Below, in pieces: positions 9,314-17,766 of a stretch of 34,532 nucleotides of DNA. Below the pieces are notes generated by a model. The model did no database searches. It was not told the DNA's origin and was given only the letters and a program-made list of their open reading frames with translations. The stretch spans positions 1-34,532 of the forward strand of contig CALWTH010000026.1 in assembly GCA_944384405.1 (NCBI GenBank), given 5' to 3'. Both the position numbers and the translations under genes were made by a program. Each line of letters opens with the position of its first letter. The first letter of the stretch is position 1. The stretch is from an uncultured Clostridia bacterium (GTDB lineage: Bacteria; Bacillota; Clostridia; Christensenellales; UBA1242).

Positions 9314-9348
9314 TATTTTGCTAATTATTTTAGCAAAATATTTTTTTT
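9314..9348 (+). terminator. strong intrinsic terminator after uvrC
   Basis: TATTTTGCTAA (9314-9324) and TTAGCAAAATA (9330-9340) form a perfect 11-bp stem over a 5-nt loop, followed by eight T. It closes the cca-rmuC-pgcA-uvrC operon. Confidence 0.88.
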
Positions 9349-9433
9349 GTTTTTTAAATAGTATTTAATTAAATTATTTATATAAAAAAATAAAAAAATT
9401 TAAAAAATTACATTTTTTGTAAATAACTATTGA

Positions 9434-9449
9434 TAATTTGTGTTAAAAT
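9434..9449 (+). promoter_or_regulatory. extended -10 promoter with no room for a 5' UTR
   Basis: TGTTAAAAT (9441-9449) is an extended -10 box. No -35 at normal spacing is convincing (TTGTAA at 9417 is 21 bp away). The box ends 6 nt before the ATG at 9456, so the transcript would start on the start codon. Confidence 0.55.
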
Positions 9450-9455
9450 AAATGT

Positions 9456-10421
9456 ATGGAAATAGCAATATCAGTTGTACTTTTAATAGTTGCTTTGTTT
9501 TTAGTTGTCAAAGGTGGCGATGTTTTTGTTTCGTCATCTGCCGTTTTGGCAAAAAAAGCACACATACCTCAAATCATCTTTGGCGCAACTTTTATGAGTC
9601 TTGCGACAACTTTTTCTGAACTTATTATTGGCATTATATCAAGTATTGACGGCACAACAGATTTGGCAGTTGGTAACGCAGTTGGTTCTGCACTTTGCAA
9701 TGTCGGACTTGTCATGGCTATTGGTATATGCTTTATGCCATCAAAAATTGGTGGTGGTGGCATGCTTAAATATTATCTTTTGATTGTCGCAACTATTTTT
9801 GTTACTGTCATTGCATTTTTTGATGAAGTCACAATTTGGCAAGCATTTGTTATGCTTGTAATCACCATACTATTTTTTGTATTCAACTACATTGATGCAA
9901 AAAATATGCAAACTCACAACAAGGGTGGTGAAGATGAAATTCAGCGTCCACTTTGGCTTGCAATAATATTGTTTTTTCTCGGTGCATGTGCTATTGGTGG
10001 AGGCGCATATCTTCTTGTTGACAAGGTGGAGTATTTAAGTGGTGTCATTGGCATAAGTGAACAGTTTGTTGGGCTAACTGTTGTTGCAATTGGAACAAGT
10101 CTTCCTGAACTTGTTACCGTCATAACTTCGCTCAAAAAAAAGACGCCATATCTTGCAATGGGAAATATTGTCGGCTCAAACATATTGAATTTGACTTTGA
10201 TTTTGGGAGTGTCAAGACTTGTTGCATGGAATGAAACAATGGTCATAACAAAAGAGACGGCATACATCTCACTTCCACTCACACTCCTTTTCACTTTTGT
10301 GCTGGTACTTCCTATTCTTTTCAAGAAAAAAACATATCGCTGGCAAGGAATTGCACTTTTGATTTTGTATGTTCTTTATATAACTTTCTTGATTTTGAAT
10401 GCAGTGTTTAAACTTATTTAA
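9456..10421 (+). CDS. calcium/sodium antiporter (CaCA family, YrbG-like)
   Basis: This is a 321-residue inner-membrane exchanger with about 10 membrane segments and the internal duplication typical of Na+/Ca2+ exchangers. The alpha-1 repeat reads ATTFSELIIGIISS followed by VGNAVGSAL. The alpha-2 repeat reads GTSLPELVTVITS followed by MGNIVGSNILN. Both hold the conserved Ser/Thr-Glu pair that binds the cation. It likely exports Ca2+ using Na+ or H+. The ATG at 9456 has no SD and lies 6 nt behind the -10 box, so a leaderless mRNA is likely. The gene stands alone between the uvrC terminator and the next promoter. Confidence 0.92.
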   Translation: MEIAISVVLLIVALFLVVKGGDVFVSSSAVLAKKAHIPQIIFGATFMSLATTFSELIIGIISSIDGTTDLAVGNAVGSALCNVGLVMAIGICFMPSKIGGGGMLKYYLLIVATIFVTVIAFFDEVTIWQAFVMLVITILFFVFNYIDAKNMQTHNKGGEDEIQRPLWLAIILFFLGACAIGGGAYLLVDKVEYLSGVIGISEQFVGLTVVAIGTSLPELVTVITSLKKKTPYLAMGNIVGSNILNLTLILGVSRLVAWNETMVITKETAYISLPLTLLFTFVLVLPILFKKKTYRWQGIALLILYVLYITFLILNAVFKLI

Positions 10422-10441
10422 AAGTTGTAATATGTTGCCTA

Positions 10442-10470
10442 TTGCAAATTTTGTAGTTTGGTGTTAAAAT
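10442..10470 (+). promoter_or_regulatory. sigma-A promoter for the unknown pair at 10492-11969
   Basis: TTGCAA (10442-10447) and TAAAAT (10465-10470) have the ideal 17-bp spacing, with an extended-10 TG at 10462-10463. AAGGAG (10481-10486) and the ATG at 10492 follow. Confidence 0.75.
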
Positions 10471-10491
10471 CTCCTATACGAAGGAGAAAAA

Positions 10492-11325
10492 ATGATTTTT
10501 TTCAAAAGAAAGAAAAATGTGTTGCTAGGCAACAACCTTGTTGGAAAAACTTTTGGCAGTGTCAAAGTTGTCAAAGCTTTGTCAAAGTCCAGCGAGATAA
10601 CTGATGAGTTAAAGTCTGAAATTGATGCAAATGAAGTTGTTTTAAATAGTGCAGACGATGGATATGCACTTATGGTTGATAATAAATTATTTGACATAGA
10701 TGACAAGGTTTGCATTTTCAAAAATCCTATTGAACAAGTATTTCATGGGATTTTCTTATCTAAAAACGAAGCTGTGTCGGTTGAAAATAATTGGTATCTA
10801 AAAAAAGATGCCATGGTGGTTATTGATAATCACCTGTTTTATAAAGAAAATGGTAAATTGTATATGTTAAATAGGCAAGGAAAAGTATTGCACTATGACG
10901 AAGAACGTAATAAAGTCGTTTTTTTGCCAAGCGATGACAAAAAAGATAGTTGTCATTTGGCGCAATATATCAACGATGTTCAAGCAGAGAAAATTGGACT
11001 TATGCAGTTTGTAATTAAAAATGTTTGGAAAGACGGTAGTTGCTTTTATATTGATGCCAATAAAAATATTGTTTTTTCAATTACAGAAGTTGACACTCTT
11101 AAAGAAATCGCACAAGATTACTCGTTCTTTTTTAATGTTGCCAAGCGTGGGCTTCGTCCAGAATTTTTGGAAAAGTGCGTCAATGTTGTGGCAAATAAAA
11201 TACAAGATATAAAAGACCAGGATATGAAAAGCAAAACAATCAATTTGTTTTTGACGCATTTAAATGGGAATGCAAAATGTGTATTTGCAAAAGTTTTAAA
11301 TGTTGAAAACGAGATAAGTTTGTAA
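10492..11325 (+). CDS. unknown protein, 277 aa
   Basis: Not recognised. The protein is soluble, has no signal peptide or membrane segment, and mixes acidic and basic stretches with beta-prone runs. The start is firm: promoter, AAGGAG and ATG are correctly spaced. Part of the N-terminal third (about residues 20-60: VKVVKAL, EITDEL, then NSADDGYAL) resembles the N-terminus of the next gene product (ELVKAI, EITDDE, then LDSGYAF), so the two may be diverged relatives. Both sit directly upstream of the str ribosomal cluster and are co-oriented. No motif suggests a catalytic role. A regulatory or structural protein is possible but not shown. Confidence 0.7.
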   Translation: MIFFKRKKNVLLGNNLVGKTFGSVKVVKALSKSSEITDELKSEIDANEVVLNSADDGYALMVDNKLFDIDDKVCIFKNPIEQVFHGIFLSKNEAVSVENNWYLKKDAMVVIDNHLFYKENGKLYMLNRQGKVLHYDEERNKVVFLPSDDKKDSCHLAQYINDVQAEKIGLMQFVIKNVWKDGSCFYIDANKNIVFSITEVDTLKEIAQDYSFFFNVAKRGLRPEFLEKCVNVVANKIQDIKDQDMKSKTINLFLTHLNGNAKCVFAKVLNVENEISL

Positions 11326-11351
11326 ATTTTTGTCATGGAAAGGAGAGAAAA

Positions 11352-11969
11352 ATGGAAAATTTAGATGAAAAAATAGAACTCGTAAAAGCCATACAAGTTG
11401 GCAACGTTGTTAAAGAGATAACTGATGATGAAGACGAGGAATACCTAGACTCGGGCTATGCTTTTAAAGTGACAAGTGATAATGGCAAAGGCATTGTTCT
11501 TAACACATTGTTCCACAACAAATTAAAGAAAGTTTTGCCTACGGTGTATGAAGACAATGGTTCACTTATATTTGTTGACCCTTTAAGTAAAAGAATTACA
11601 AGCTTTTATGTTGGTGACCTTGAAGTTCTTTGGCACAACGACAAAATTGCACTATGTCAATATAGCATTTACGGAAAGACAATTCAGACTTTGATAAATG
11701 GGCGCGGGGAGCAACTTGCGTACAACGATGGTAAACTTTCATTCGCAGCACAAAACATTTTCTCACATACAGATTTTCAAAGGCTTCCTACCAAAATTTC
11801 ACAAAATACAATGGCTGCACAGCTTGGCATTGCAAAAGTGGAGTTTTCAAATGACATTTTGAAACCTCTATACTTTAATCTCAATTCAGGGGAAACATAT
11901 ACAAGCCTTGAATTTAGAAAGTTAGTATTGCAACATAAAAGAGATTTGTATAAAGACCGTGAAATGTAA
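11352..11969 (+). CDS. unknown protein, 205 aa, possible relative of its upstream neighbour
   Basis: Not recognised. It follows the previous gene after 26 nt, with AAAGGAGAG as a good ribosome site, and so is probably co-transcribed from the promoter at 10442. The N-terminus is acidic (DDEDEEY), and the middle has repeated short beta-like phrases such as GSLIFVDPLSKRI and GRGEQLAYNDGKL that give the feel of a beta-sheet fold. There are no transmembrane segments or signal peptide. The similarity to residues 20-60 of the upstream protein is weak and seen by eye only. No terminator separates it from the rpsL promoter. Confidence 0.7.
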   Translation: MENLDEKIELVKAIQVGNVVKEITDDEDEEYLDSGYAFKVTSDNGKGIVLNTLFHNKLKKVLPTVYEDNGSLIFVDPLSKRITSFYVGDLEVLWHNDKIALCQYSIYGKTIQTLINGRGEQLAYNDGKLSFAAQNIFSHTDFQRLPTKISQNTMAAQLGIAKVEFSNDILKPLYFNLNSGETYTSLEFRKLVLQHKRDLYKDREM

Positions 11970-11988
11970 AATACATTTTTGAAAACGC

Positions 11989-12017
11989 TTGACAACGCAT
12001 GAAAAGTTTGGTAATAT
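11989..12017 (+). promoter_or_regulatory. consensus sigma-A promoter of the str operon
   Basis: TTGACA (11989-11994), a 17-bp spacer and TAATAT (12012-12017) form a near-perfect vegetative promoter, as expected for a highly expressed ribosomal operon. It opens a leader of about 225 nt before rpsL. Confidence 0.88.
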
Positions 12018-12023
12018 TCTAAA

Positions 12024-12220
12024 GGTTTTTTTGTAAACCAAAAGTCCTAATTAATATTAGGCCAGCATTAACAAACAGCAGGTAACAAACTTTTCCATGT
12101 GTTTACCGAGTACTTGTACGAACTTTGGTGCAAGATTGCGTGTTGTGTTAAGTTATTTTAACGCGACATTTAGGCGAACGATGTGGGTTAAAGTTGCCCT
12201 TATCTTCGCCTTTTTTGTTT
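12024..12220 (+). promoter_or_regulatory. structured rpsL leader ending in a terminator-like hairpin (attenuator candidate)
   Basis: The leader holds several hairpins: GGTTT/AAACC near 12025-12039, the palindrome CCTAATTAATATTAGG near 12046-12061, a stem built on GTTAA/TTAAC near 12146-12162, and finally AGGCGAA (12172-12178) with TTCGCCT (12205-12211). The last one encloses a GGG/CCC helix and runs into TTTTTT before the SD of rpsL. A terminator just ahead of a ribosomal protein gene fits transcription attenuation. I do not recognise it as a described ribosomal-protein leader class. Confidence 0.6.
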
Positions 12221-12251
12221 AATGTGAAAAATTTTAAAAAGGAGGAAAAAC

Positions 12252-12629
12252 ATGCCTACAATTAACCAGTTAGTTCGCAAAGGTAGAAAAACTTTTGATA
12301 AAAAAAGCAAATCACCACTTCTTGAAAATTGTCCTCAAAAGCGTGGAGTTTGTCTTGCAGTCAAAACAACAACACCTAAAAAACCTAACTCAGCCCTTCG
12401 TAAGATCGCCAGAGTAAAGCTCTCAAATGGTCAAGAAGGTACTTGCTACATTCCAGGCATTGGTCACAACCTTCAAGAGCACAGTGTCGTTCTTGTTCGT
12501 GGTGGACGTGTTAAGGACCTTCCTGGTGTGAGATATCACATCATTCGTGGTAGCCTTGATACTGCCGGTGTTGCAAAACGTATGCAAAGCCGTTCAAAAT
12601 ACGGTGCAAAGAAACCAAAATCTAACTAA
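12252..12629 (+). CDS. rpsL: 30S ribosomal protein S12
   Basis: S12 sits at the decoding centre of the small subunit. The 125-residue sequence is highly conserved: an N-terminal arm beginning [12 protein letters not shown], the loop [19 protein letters not shown] and the second loop [14 protein letters not shown]. The two lysines whose change gives streptomycin resistance in other bacteria (in PKKPNS and RVKDLPG) are both present, so the protein looks wild type. AAGGAGG precedes the ATG at good spacing. rpsG follows after 34 nt. Confidence 0.98.
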   Translation: MPTINQLVRKGRKTFDKKSKSPLLENCPQKRGVCLAVKTTTPKKPNSALRKIARVKLSNGQEGTCYIPGIGHNLQEHSVVLVRGGRVKDLPGVRYHIIRGSLDTAGVAKRMQSRSKYGAKKPKSN

Positions 12630-12663
12630 TCACATTTAAAAATTTATTAAAAGGAGAAACAAA

Positions 12664-13137
12664 ATGCCAAGAAGAAGTGGAGTGCCAAAGAGAGATGTTT
12701 TGCCAGACCCAAAATTCCACAACAAACTTGTTACAAAGTTTATTAACCAAGTTATGTATGACGGAAAGAAAGGTATCGCACAACACATAGTATATGGCGC
12801 TTTTGACATCATAAAAGACAAGACAGGCGGAGATCCAATTGACGTATTTACAAAGGCAGTTGAAAATGTTAAACCTGTTCTTGAAACAAAAGGTAGACGT
12901 GTCGGTGGTGCAACATACCAAGTACCTATGGAGATTCGTCCAGAACGCCGTCAAACCCTTGCAATACGTTGGCTTGTCCAATTCGCTAGAAAGCGTAACA
13001 GCGAACGTACAATGGAAGCAAAAGTTGCAGGCGAACTTATGGACGCTTACAACAACCAAGGCAGTGCAATTAAGCGTAGAGATGAAATGCACAGAATGGC
13101 TGAGGCTAACAAGGCTTTTGCTCACTACCGCTGGTAA
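12664..13137 (+). CDS. rpsG: 30S ribosomal protein S7
   Basis: S7 nucleates assembly of the 30S head and in many bacteria also represses translation of the str operon. The 157 residues begin [18 protein letters not shown], with the usual conserved [17 protein letters not shown] and the C-terminal helix ending FAHYRW. An AAGGAG site precedes the ATG. The stop codon is followed without a gap by the left arm of a 127-bp inverted-repeat element, and the next gene (fusA) is 491 bp away, which is unusually far for this operon. Confidence 0.98.
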   Translation: MPRRSGVPKRDVLPDPKFHNKLVTKFINQVMYDGKKGIAQHIVYGAFDIIKDKTGGDPIDVFTKAVENVKPVLETKGRRVGGATYQVPMEIRPERRQTLAIRWLVQFARKRNSERTMEAKVAGELMDAYNNQGSAIKRRDEMHRMAEANKAFAHYRW

Positions 13138-13264
13138 TTTTTTGAATTTTTGCTTTGAAATACTTCGTTTCTGCCATGCCGTTCCACACAGTCATTTAGG
13201 TGAACTAAACTCCTGCGTGGCACGACATGTCGAGCCTCGTCTTTCTTTGCAAAAATTCAAAAAA
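13138..13264 (+). repeat. dispersed hairpin repeat, copy B, bounded by 16-bp inverted repeats
   Basis: TTTTTTGAATTTTTGC (13138-13153) is the exact complement of 13249-13264. Inside, ATGCCGTTCCAC (13176-13187) pairs with GTGGCACGACAT (13217-13228) with two mismatches. Then comes an A-C mismatch, a CAG/CTG helix, a TCA/CTC internal loop and a TTTAG/CTAAA hairpin. The left arm starts at the first base after the rpsG stop codon. The shape is that of a small non-autonomous mobile element or a large transcript hairpin; no target duplication is evident. Confidence 0.8.
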
Positions 13265-13535
13265 TAACATTGTGTATTATGGTAAGAGTTTAGGTAAAAT
13301 AAATTTTAATAGTAAAGACCTAGCATCTGCCTCACAATTTTGCGTTTTACAGAAAAACTAGCCTCGTCTTTCTTTGCAAAAATTCAAAAAAAGTTGTGTT
13401 GCATAGTTAAGCGCTGAGCCTAGCATCTGCCACACAATTTTGCGTTTTACAGGGAAAAGAGCCTCGTCTTTCTTTGCAAAAATTCAAAAAATGTTGTGTT
13501 GCATAGTTAAGCGCCGAGCCTAGCATCTGCCACAA
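13234..13535 (+). repeat. tandem repeat block with a 100-bp period between rpsG and fusA
   Basis: The phrase GCCTCGTCTTTCTTTGCAAA starts at 13234, 13361 and 13461. The second and third units are nearly identical over the 100-bp period; the first is about 127 bp and is similar only at its ends. Each unit carries GTTGTGTTGCATAGTTAAGCGC and CTAGCATCTGCC with CACAATTTTGCGTTTTACAG. There is no coding potential. The remainder up to fusA (13536-13628) holds a small TGATTTT/AAAATCA hairpin (13570-13590) and an A-rich run before the SD; no convincing promoter was seen. Confidence 0.8.
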
Positions 13536-13628
13536 GCACTACAAACATTTTAAGTATTAAACTCAAATATGATTTTGTGTTTAAAAATCACAAAAAAAAA
13601 GAAAAATTTATAAAAAAGGAGAAAAATA

Positions 13629-15707
13629 ATGCCAGAGAATGATGACTTATCTTTAACACGTAACGTCGGTATAATGGCTCACATCGATGCCGGCAAAACA
13701 ACAACAACTGAAAGAATTCTTTTCTATACTGGTATCAACCACAAAATTGGTGAAGTGCATGATGGTGCTGCAACAATGGACTGGATGGAACAGGAACAAG
13801 AACGTGGTATAACAATCACTTCTGCCTGCACAACTTGCCATTGGAAAGGCCACAAAATCAACATCATTGACACCCCAGGACACGTTGACTTCACAATTGA
13901 AGTTTTGCGTTCACTAAAAGTTCTTGATGGTGCTGTTTTGGTTCTTAGTGCACGTGACAAAGTTCAACCTCAAACTGAAACAGTTTGGCGTCAAGCAAAC
14001 GAATGCAAAGTTCCTGTTATCATCTTTGTAAACAAGATGGATAGAGATGATGCATACTTTGACAAATGCGTTGAGTCAGTTAAAGAAAGACTTCACACAA
14101 AACCTTTGCCTCTCCAAATGCCAATAGGTATGGCTGAGACATTTAAAGGTATCATCGACCTTTTGACCCTTAAGGCATACATCCCAGAAGATGACCTTGG
14201 CAAAATTGTTGATGAAGTTGAAATCCCAGACGAATACAAAGAGGAAGCACAAAAACGTCATGACCAATTAGTTGAGGCTATTGTTGAAACAGATGACGCA
14301 CTTCTTGAAAAGTATTTTGCTGGTGAAGAAATTTCACTTGATGAACTCAAAAAGGCAATAAGAAAAGCAACAATTTCTAAACAAGTTACCCCAATGCTTT
14401 GCGGTTCATCATATAAAAACAAAGGTGTTCAAAACCTTTTGGATGCCATGGTAGATTATTTGCCAGCTCCAACAGACGTTGAATCAATAAAAGGTATCAA
14501 CCCAGAAACAGGTGAAGAGGAATATCGTCACCCAGACTACAACGCTCCACTTGCTGGACTTGCCTTCAAGATTGCAACTGACCCATATGTTGGAACATTA
14601 ACATTCTTTAGAGTTTACAGTGGAACACTTAAAGCCGGCTCATATGTTTACAATGCAAATACAGGGAAGACCGAGCGTGTTGGAAGACTTATTCGTATGC
14701 ACGCAAACAACCGTACAGAAATAAGCGAAGTCAAAGCAGGTGATATCGCCGCAATCGTTGGACTTAAAGACACAATCACAGGTCACACACTTTGTGACGA
14801 AGAACACCCAATTCAGCTTGAAAGTATGAAATTCCCAGAGCCAGTTATTCAGCTTGCTATTGAGCCAAAGACAAAGGACATGCAAGAAAAAATGTCAATT
14901 GCCCTTGGGAAACTTGCAAGGGAAGACCCATCATTCAGAGTCCAAACAGACCAAGAAACAGGTCAAACACTTATTTCAGGTATGGGCGAACTTCACCTTG
15001 AAATCATTGTTGATAGACTTCTTCGTGAATTCAAAGTTGAAGCGAATGTTGGTAAACCACAAGTTGCATATCGTGAAACAATACGCAAAACCGTTGAGGC
15101 AGAAGGTAAATTCATCCGTCAAAGCGGTGGTAAAGGTCAATACGGTCACTGCTGGGTTAAGTTTGAACCACTTGAACCAGGCTCAGGATATGAATTTGTT
15201 GATAAGACAGTTGGTGGTTCAATTCCAAAAGAATTTATTCAACCAGTCAACAAAGGTATTGATGAAGCAAGAATGAACGGTGTTGTTGCAGGCTATGAAA
15301 CAATAGACTTCCGTGCAACAGTATTCGATGGTTCTTACCACGATGTCGACTCTAGTGAAATGGCGTTCAAAATCGCAGGCTCACTCGCATTCAAAGAGGG
15401 TGCAGCAAAAGCAAACCCAGTGCTTCTTGAACCAATCATGAAAGTTGAAGTTGACGTTCCAGACGAATATCTTGGAACAGTCATGGGCAACTTGACTTCT
15501 CGCCGTGGTATCCTTCTTGGAAATGACTCAATTCCAGGATATCAACGTGTTCGTGCCGAAGTGCCACTTGCAGAAATGTTTGGTTACGCAACAGACCTTC
15601 GTTCTCAAACCCAAGGACGTGGAACATTCGTTATGGAACCACTCAAATATCAAGAGGTGCCTAAGTCGATTACTGAGAAGATAGTTGGCGAACGCAAAAA
15701 AGGCTAA
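13629..15707 (+). CDS. fusA: elongation factor G
   Basis: EF-G is the GTPase that drives ribosomal translocation and, with RRF, recycling. The 692-residue protein has the complete set: P-loop AHIDAGKTT near residue 20, switch [21 protein letters not shown], the domain II beta barrel, and domains III-V, ending with the usual [17 protein letters not shown]. Length is standard. AAAAAGGAG precedes the ATG. It belongs to the str operon but is separated from rpsG by 491 bp and from tuf by 696 bp, both gaps packed with repeats, so it may be partly uncoupled from its neighbours. Confidence 0.98.
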   Translation: MPENDDLSLTRNVGIMAHIDAGKTTTTERILFYTGINHKIGEVHDGAATMDWMEQEQERGITITSACTTCHWKGHKINIIDTPGHVDFTIEVLRSLKVLDGAVLVLSARDKVQPQTETVWRQANECKVPVIIFVNKMDRDDAYFDKCVESVKERLHTKPLPLQMPIGMAETFKGIIDLLTLKAYIPEDDLGKIVDEVEIPDEYKEEAQKRHDQLVEAIVETDDALLEKYFAGEEISLDELKKAIRKATISKQVTPMLCGSSYKNKGVQNLLDAMVDYLPAPTDVESIKGINPETGEEEYRHPDYNAPLAGLAFKIATDPYVGTLTFFRVYSGTLKAGSYVYNANTGKTERVGRLIRMHANNRTEISEVKAGDIAAIVGLKDTITGHTLCDEEHPIQLESMKFPEPVIQLAIEPKTKDMQEKMSIALGKLAREDPSFRVQTDQETGQTLISGMGELHLEIIVDRLLREFKVEANVGKPQVAYRETIRKTVEAEGKFIRQSGGKGQYGHCWVKFEPLEPGSGYEFVDKTVGGSIPKEFIQPVNKGIDEARMNGVVAGYETIDFRATVFDGSYHDVDSSEMAFKIAGSLAFKEGAAKANPVLLEPIMKVEVDVPDEYLGTVMGNLTSRRGILLGNDSIPGYQRVRAEVPLAEMFGYATDLRSQTQGRGTFVMEPLKYQEVPKSITEKIVGERKKG

Positions 15708-15832
15708 TTTTTGAGTTTTTGCTTCGAAATACTTTGTTTCTGGCGGGCAACCCTCACACAGTCACGTACGAAGTACGCTCGTGCGTGAGGGTACCCACCG
15801 AGCCTCGTCTTTCTTTGCAAAATTCTCAAAAA
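15708..15832 (+). repeat. dispersed hairpin repeat, copy C, with re-paired stems
   Basis: The element starts at the first base after the fusA stop. Ends TTTTTGAGTTTTTGC (15708-15722) and GCAAAATTCTCAAAAA (15817-15832) are near-complementary. CCCTCAC (15751-15757) pairs with GTGAGGG (15785-15791), and the inner hairpin is CGTAC/GTACG over GAA. The stems differ in sequence from copies A and B yet still pair, while the A, CAG, TCA and CTC elements keep their place. Confidence 0.8.
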
Positions 15833-16060
15833 TTGTACTTTGTTATAAACATAGTACGAACAAAAGCAATACTTTGTTTTGACATGCCGTGACACACAGC
15901 CGTTTAGGTAACTAAACTCCTGCGGAGCCAAATGCGCCGAGCCTTGTCTTTCTTGTTTCTTGTCAATTTTGCAAAAACAAGCATAAGCAAAGTGCGAATA
16001 AAGGTAATACTTTGTTTCTGCTATGCCACTCTAAACAGTCGATTGGCGATAGTACAATTC
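15833..16060 (+). repeat. dispersed hairpin repeat, copy D, and a decayed copy F
   Basis: Copy D has CAG at 15897, the TTTAG-GTAA-CTAAA hairpin at 15903-15916, then CTC and CTG; its outer stem is poorly paired. It carries the family flanks ACTTTGTTTTGACATGCC on the left and CGAGCCTTGTCTTTC on the right. Copy F near 16015-16060 keeps ACTTTGTTTCTGCTATGCC and ACAGTC, but its hairpin is degenerate. The phrase TTTGCAAAATTCTCAAAAAT at 15814 recurs near 16135, a further duplicated fragment. Confidence 0.65.
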
Positions 16061-16339
16061 TAATTTGCTTAAAGGGGAACAAGATTTAATCAAAAGAAAT
16101 GCTCGCTTTTAGTTAATTTTGCGTCAATAAACAGTTTGCAAAATTCTCAAAAATTGTACTTTCTATAAACAAAGAAAGAATACAGACATCGCAATGCTTT
16201 GCTTTTATGAGAGATGACAAAACAAACCACAAGAAATCGTTTTCTCACTGCTTTTTATAGAAGCGTGGCGATGGTGTGGCTTTCAAAAAAGTCGCTGATA
16301 TTTCGACTTTCAAATAAAAAAATATTTATTAAAAATGTT
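16061..16339. other. non-coding stretch upstream of tuf
   Basis: No open frame or RNA gene is visible. It holds a second copy of the GCAAAATTCTCAAAAATTGTACTTT phrase in part (near 16138) and a 7-bp stem AAAGTCG (16288-16294) / CGACTTT (16304-16310) that is not followed by a T run. CCACA near 16234 can pair with TGTGG near 16275, but the helix is loose. Confidence 0.5.
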
Positions 16340-16367
16340 TTGCAAAAAACAAAAACTATGTTAAAAT
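16340..16367 (+). promoter_or_regulatory. sigma-A promoter for tuf
   Basis: TTGCAA (16340-16345) and TAAAAT (16362-16367) are 16 bp apart, with an extended-10 TG at 16359-16360. The short leader carries AAGGAG ahead of the ATG at 16404. tuf can thus be transcribed on its own. Confidence 0.78.
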
Positions 16368-16403
16368 CATAACGACTAAATTAAAAAAGGAGATATTTTA
16401 AAA

Positions 16404-17606
16404 ATGGCTAAGGAAAAATTCGATAGAAGTAAAGTTCATGTAAATATCGGAACAATTGGTCACGTTGACCACGGTAAAACAACTCTTACTTCTGCTATAT
16501 GCCAATACTGCGCACTTAAAGGCCTTGCTGAAAAGATGAAATATGAAGACATCGACAAGGCACCAGAAGAAAAAGCAAGAGGTATCACAATCAACACAGC
16601 GCATGTTGAGTACCAAACAGAGAGAAGGCACTATGCACACGTAGACTGCCCAGGACACGCAGACTATGTTAAGAACATGATTACAGGTGCCGCACAGATG
16701 GACGGAGCCATCTTGGTTGTTTCAGCAGCTGATGGTCCTATGCCACAGACACGTGAGCACATTTTGCTTGCTCGTCAGGTTGGTGTTCCATACATCGTAG
16801 TTTTCATGAACAAAATGGATCAAGCAGACCCAGAGCTTGCTGACCTTGTTGAAATGGAAATTCGTGAACTTTTGACATCATACGACTTCCCAGGAGACAC
16901 AACCCCAATTATCAGAGGTTCTGCACTCAAAGCTTGTGAAGCTTGCGAAGCAGGTGACGTCAATAGTGAATGGTTAAAACCAATTCAAGAACTTCTTGAC
17001 ACAATCGACACATACATTCCAGACCCAGTTCGTGAAACAGATAAACCTTTCTTGATGCCAGTTGAAGACGTTTTCACAATCACAGGTCGTGGAACAGTTG
17101 CAACAGGAAGAGTTGAAAGAGGAACAGTTAGACTTAATGACACAGTTGAAATCGTTGGTATGAAAGACAGTGGTAAACAAACAGTTATCACAGGTGTCGA
17201 AATGTTCAGAAAACTTCTTGATGAAGCAAGAGCAGGAGACAATGTCGGACTTCTTCTTCGTGGTATCCAAAGAGATGAAATTGAAAGAGGACAAGTTCTT
17301 GCAAAACCAGGAACAATTAAACCTCATACAAAATTCAGTGCTCAAGTTTACGTTTTGAAGAAAGAAGAAGGTGGCCGTCATACTCCATTCTTCAATGGAT
17401 ATCGTCCACAGTTCTATTTCAGAACAACTGATGTTACTGGTACAATCAAACTCCCAGAAGGTGTTGAAATGGTTATGCCAGGTGATAACGTTACAATGGA
17501 AATTGAACTTATCACACCAATCGCTATCGAAGAAGGACTTCGCTTCGCTATCCGTGAAGGCGGAAGAACAGTAGGTAGTGGTGTCGTTTCAAAAATTGAA
17601 GCGTAA
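16404..17606 (+). CDS. tuf: elongation factor Tu
   Basis: EF-Tu carries aminoacyl-tRNA to the ribosomal A site as a GTP complex. The 400-residue protein has GHVDHGKT at 19-26, the effector region [25 protein letters not shown], and domains II and III with [13 protein letters not shown] and the C-terminal [14 protein letters not shown]. Length and motifs are standard. It is the last str gene, has its own promoter, and ends at a strong terminator. Codon use is more GC-ending than in neighbouring genes, as usual for highly expressed genes. Confidence 0.98.
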   Translation: MAKEKFDRSKVHVNIGTIGHVDHGKTTLTSAICQYCALKGLAEKMKYEDIDKAPEEKARGITINTAHVEYQTERRHYAHVDCPGHADYVKNMITGAAQMDGAILVVSAADGPMPQTREHILLARQVGVPYIVVFMNKMDQADPELADLVEMEIRELLTSYDFPGDTTPIIRGSALKACEACEAGDVNSEWLKPIQELLDTIDTYIPDPVRETDKPFLMPVEDVFTITGRGTVATGRVERGTVRLNDTVEIVGMKDSGKQTVITGVEMFRKLLDEARAGDNVGLLLRGIQRDEIERGQVLAKPGTIKPHTKFSAQVYVLKKEEGGRHTPFFNGYRPQFYFRTTDVTGTIKLPEGVEMVMPGDNVTMEIELITPIAIEEGLRFAIREGGRTVGSGVVSKIEA

Positions 17607-17665
17607 TTAAAAATTAACCCAAAAATTTATATTCGCAAGACATTAACCCATTCTTGTGATTATGT

Positions 17666-17706
17666 AAAGATGTAAAGACTAACCCACTTTACATCTTTTT
17701 TTTGTT
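17666..17706 (+). terminator. intrinsic terminator after tuf
   Basis: AAAGATGTAAAG (17666-17677) and CTTTACATCTTT (17687-17698) form a perfect 12-bp stem over a 9-nt loop, followed by a run of T broken by single G. Confidence 0.9.
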
Positions 17707-17766
17707 TTTTGTTCTAAACGCAAAATAGTCAAAATACAATATAGCATAATGAAAATTGGAGGGAAT

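Noticed and set aside
13234..13535. CRISPR array
   Set aside because: The repeat unit is 100 bp with no short repeat/unique spacer pattern and no cas genes in the window.
15708..15832. Complete insertion sequence
   Set aside because: At 125 bp it has no room for a transposase; at most a non-autonomous element.
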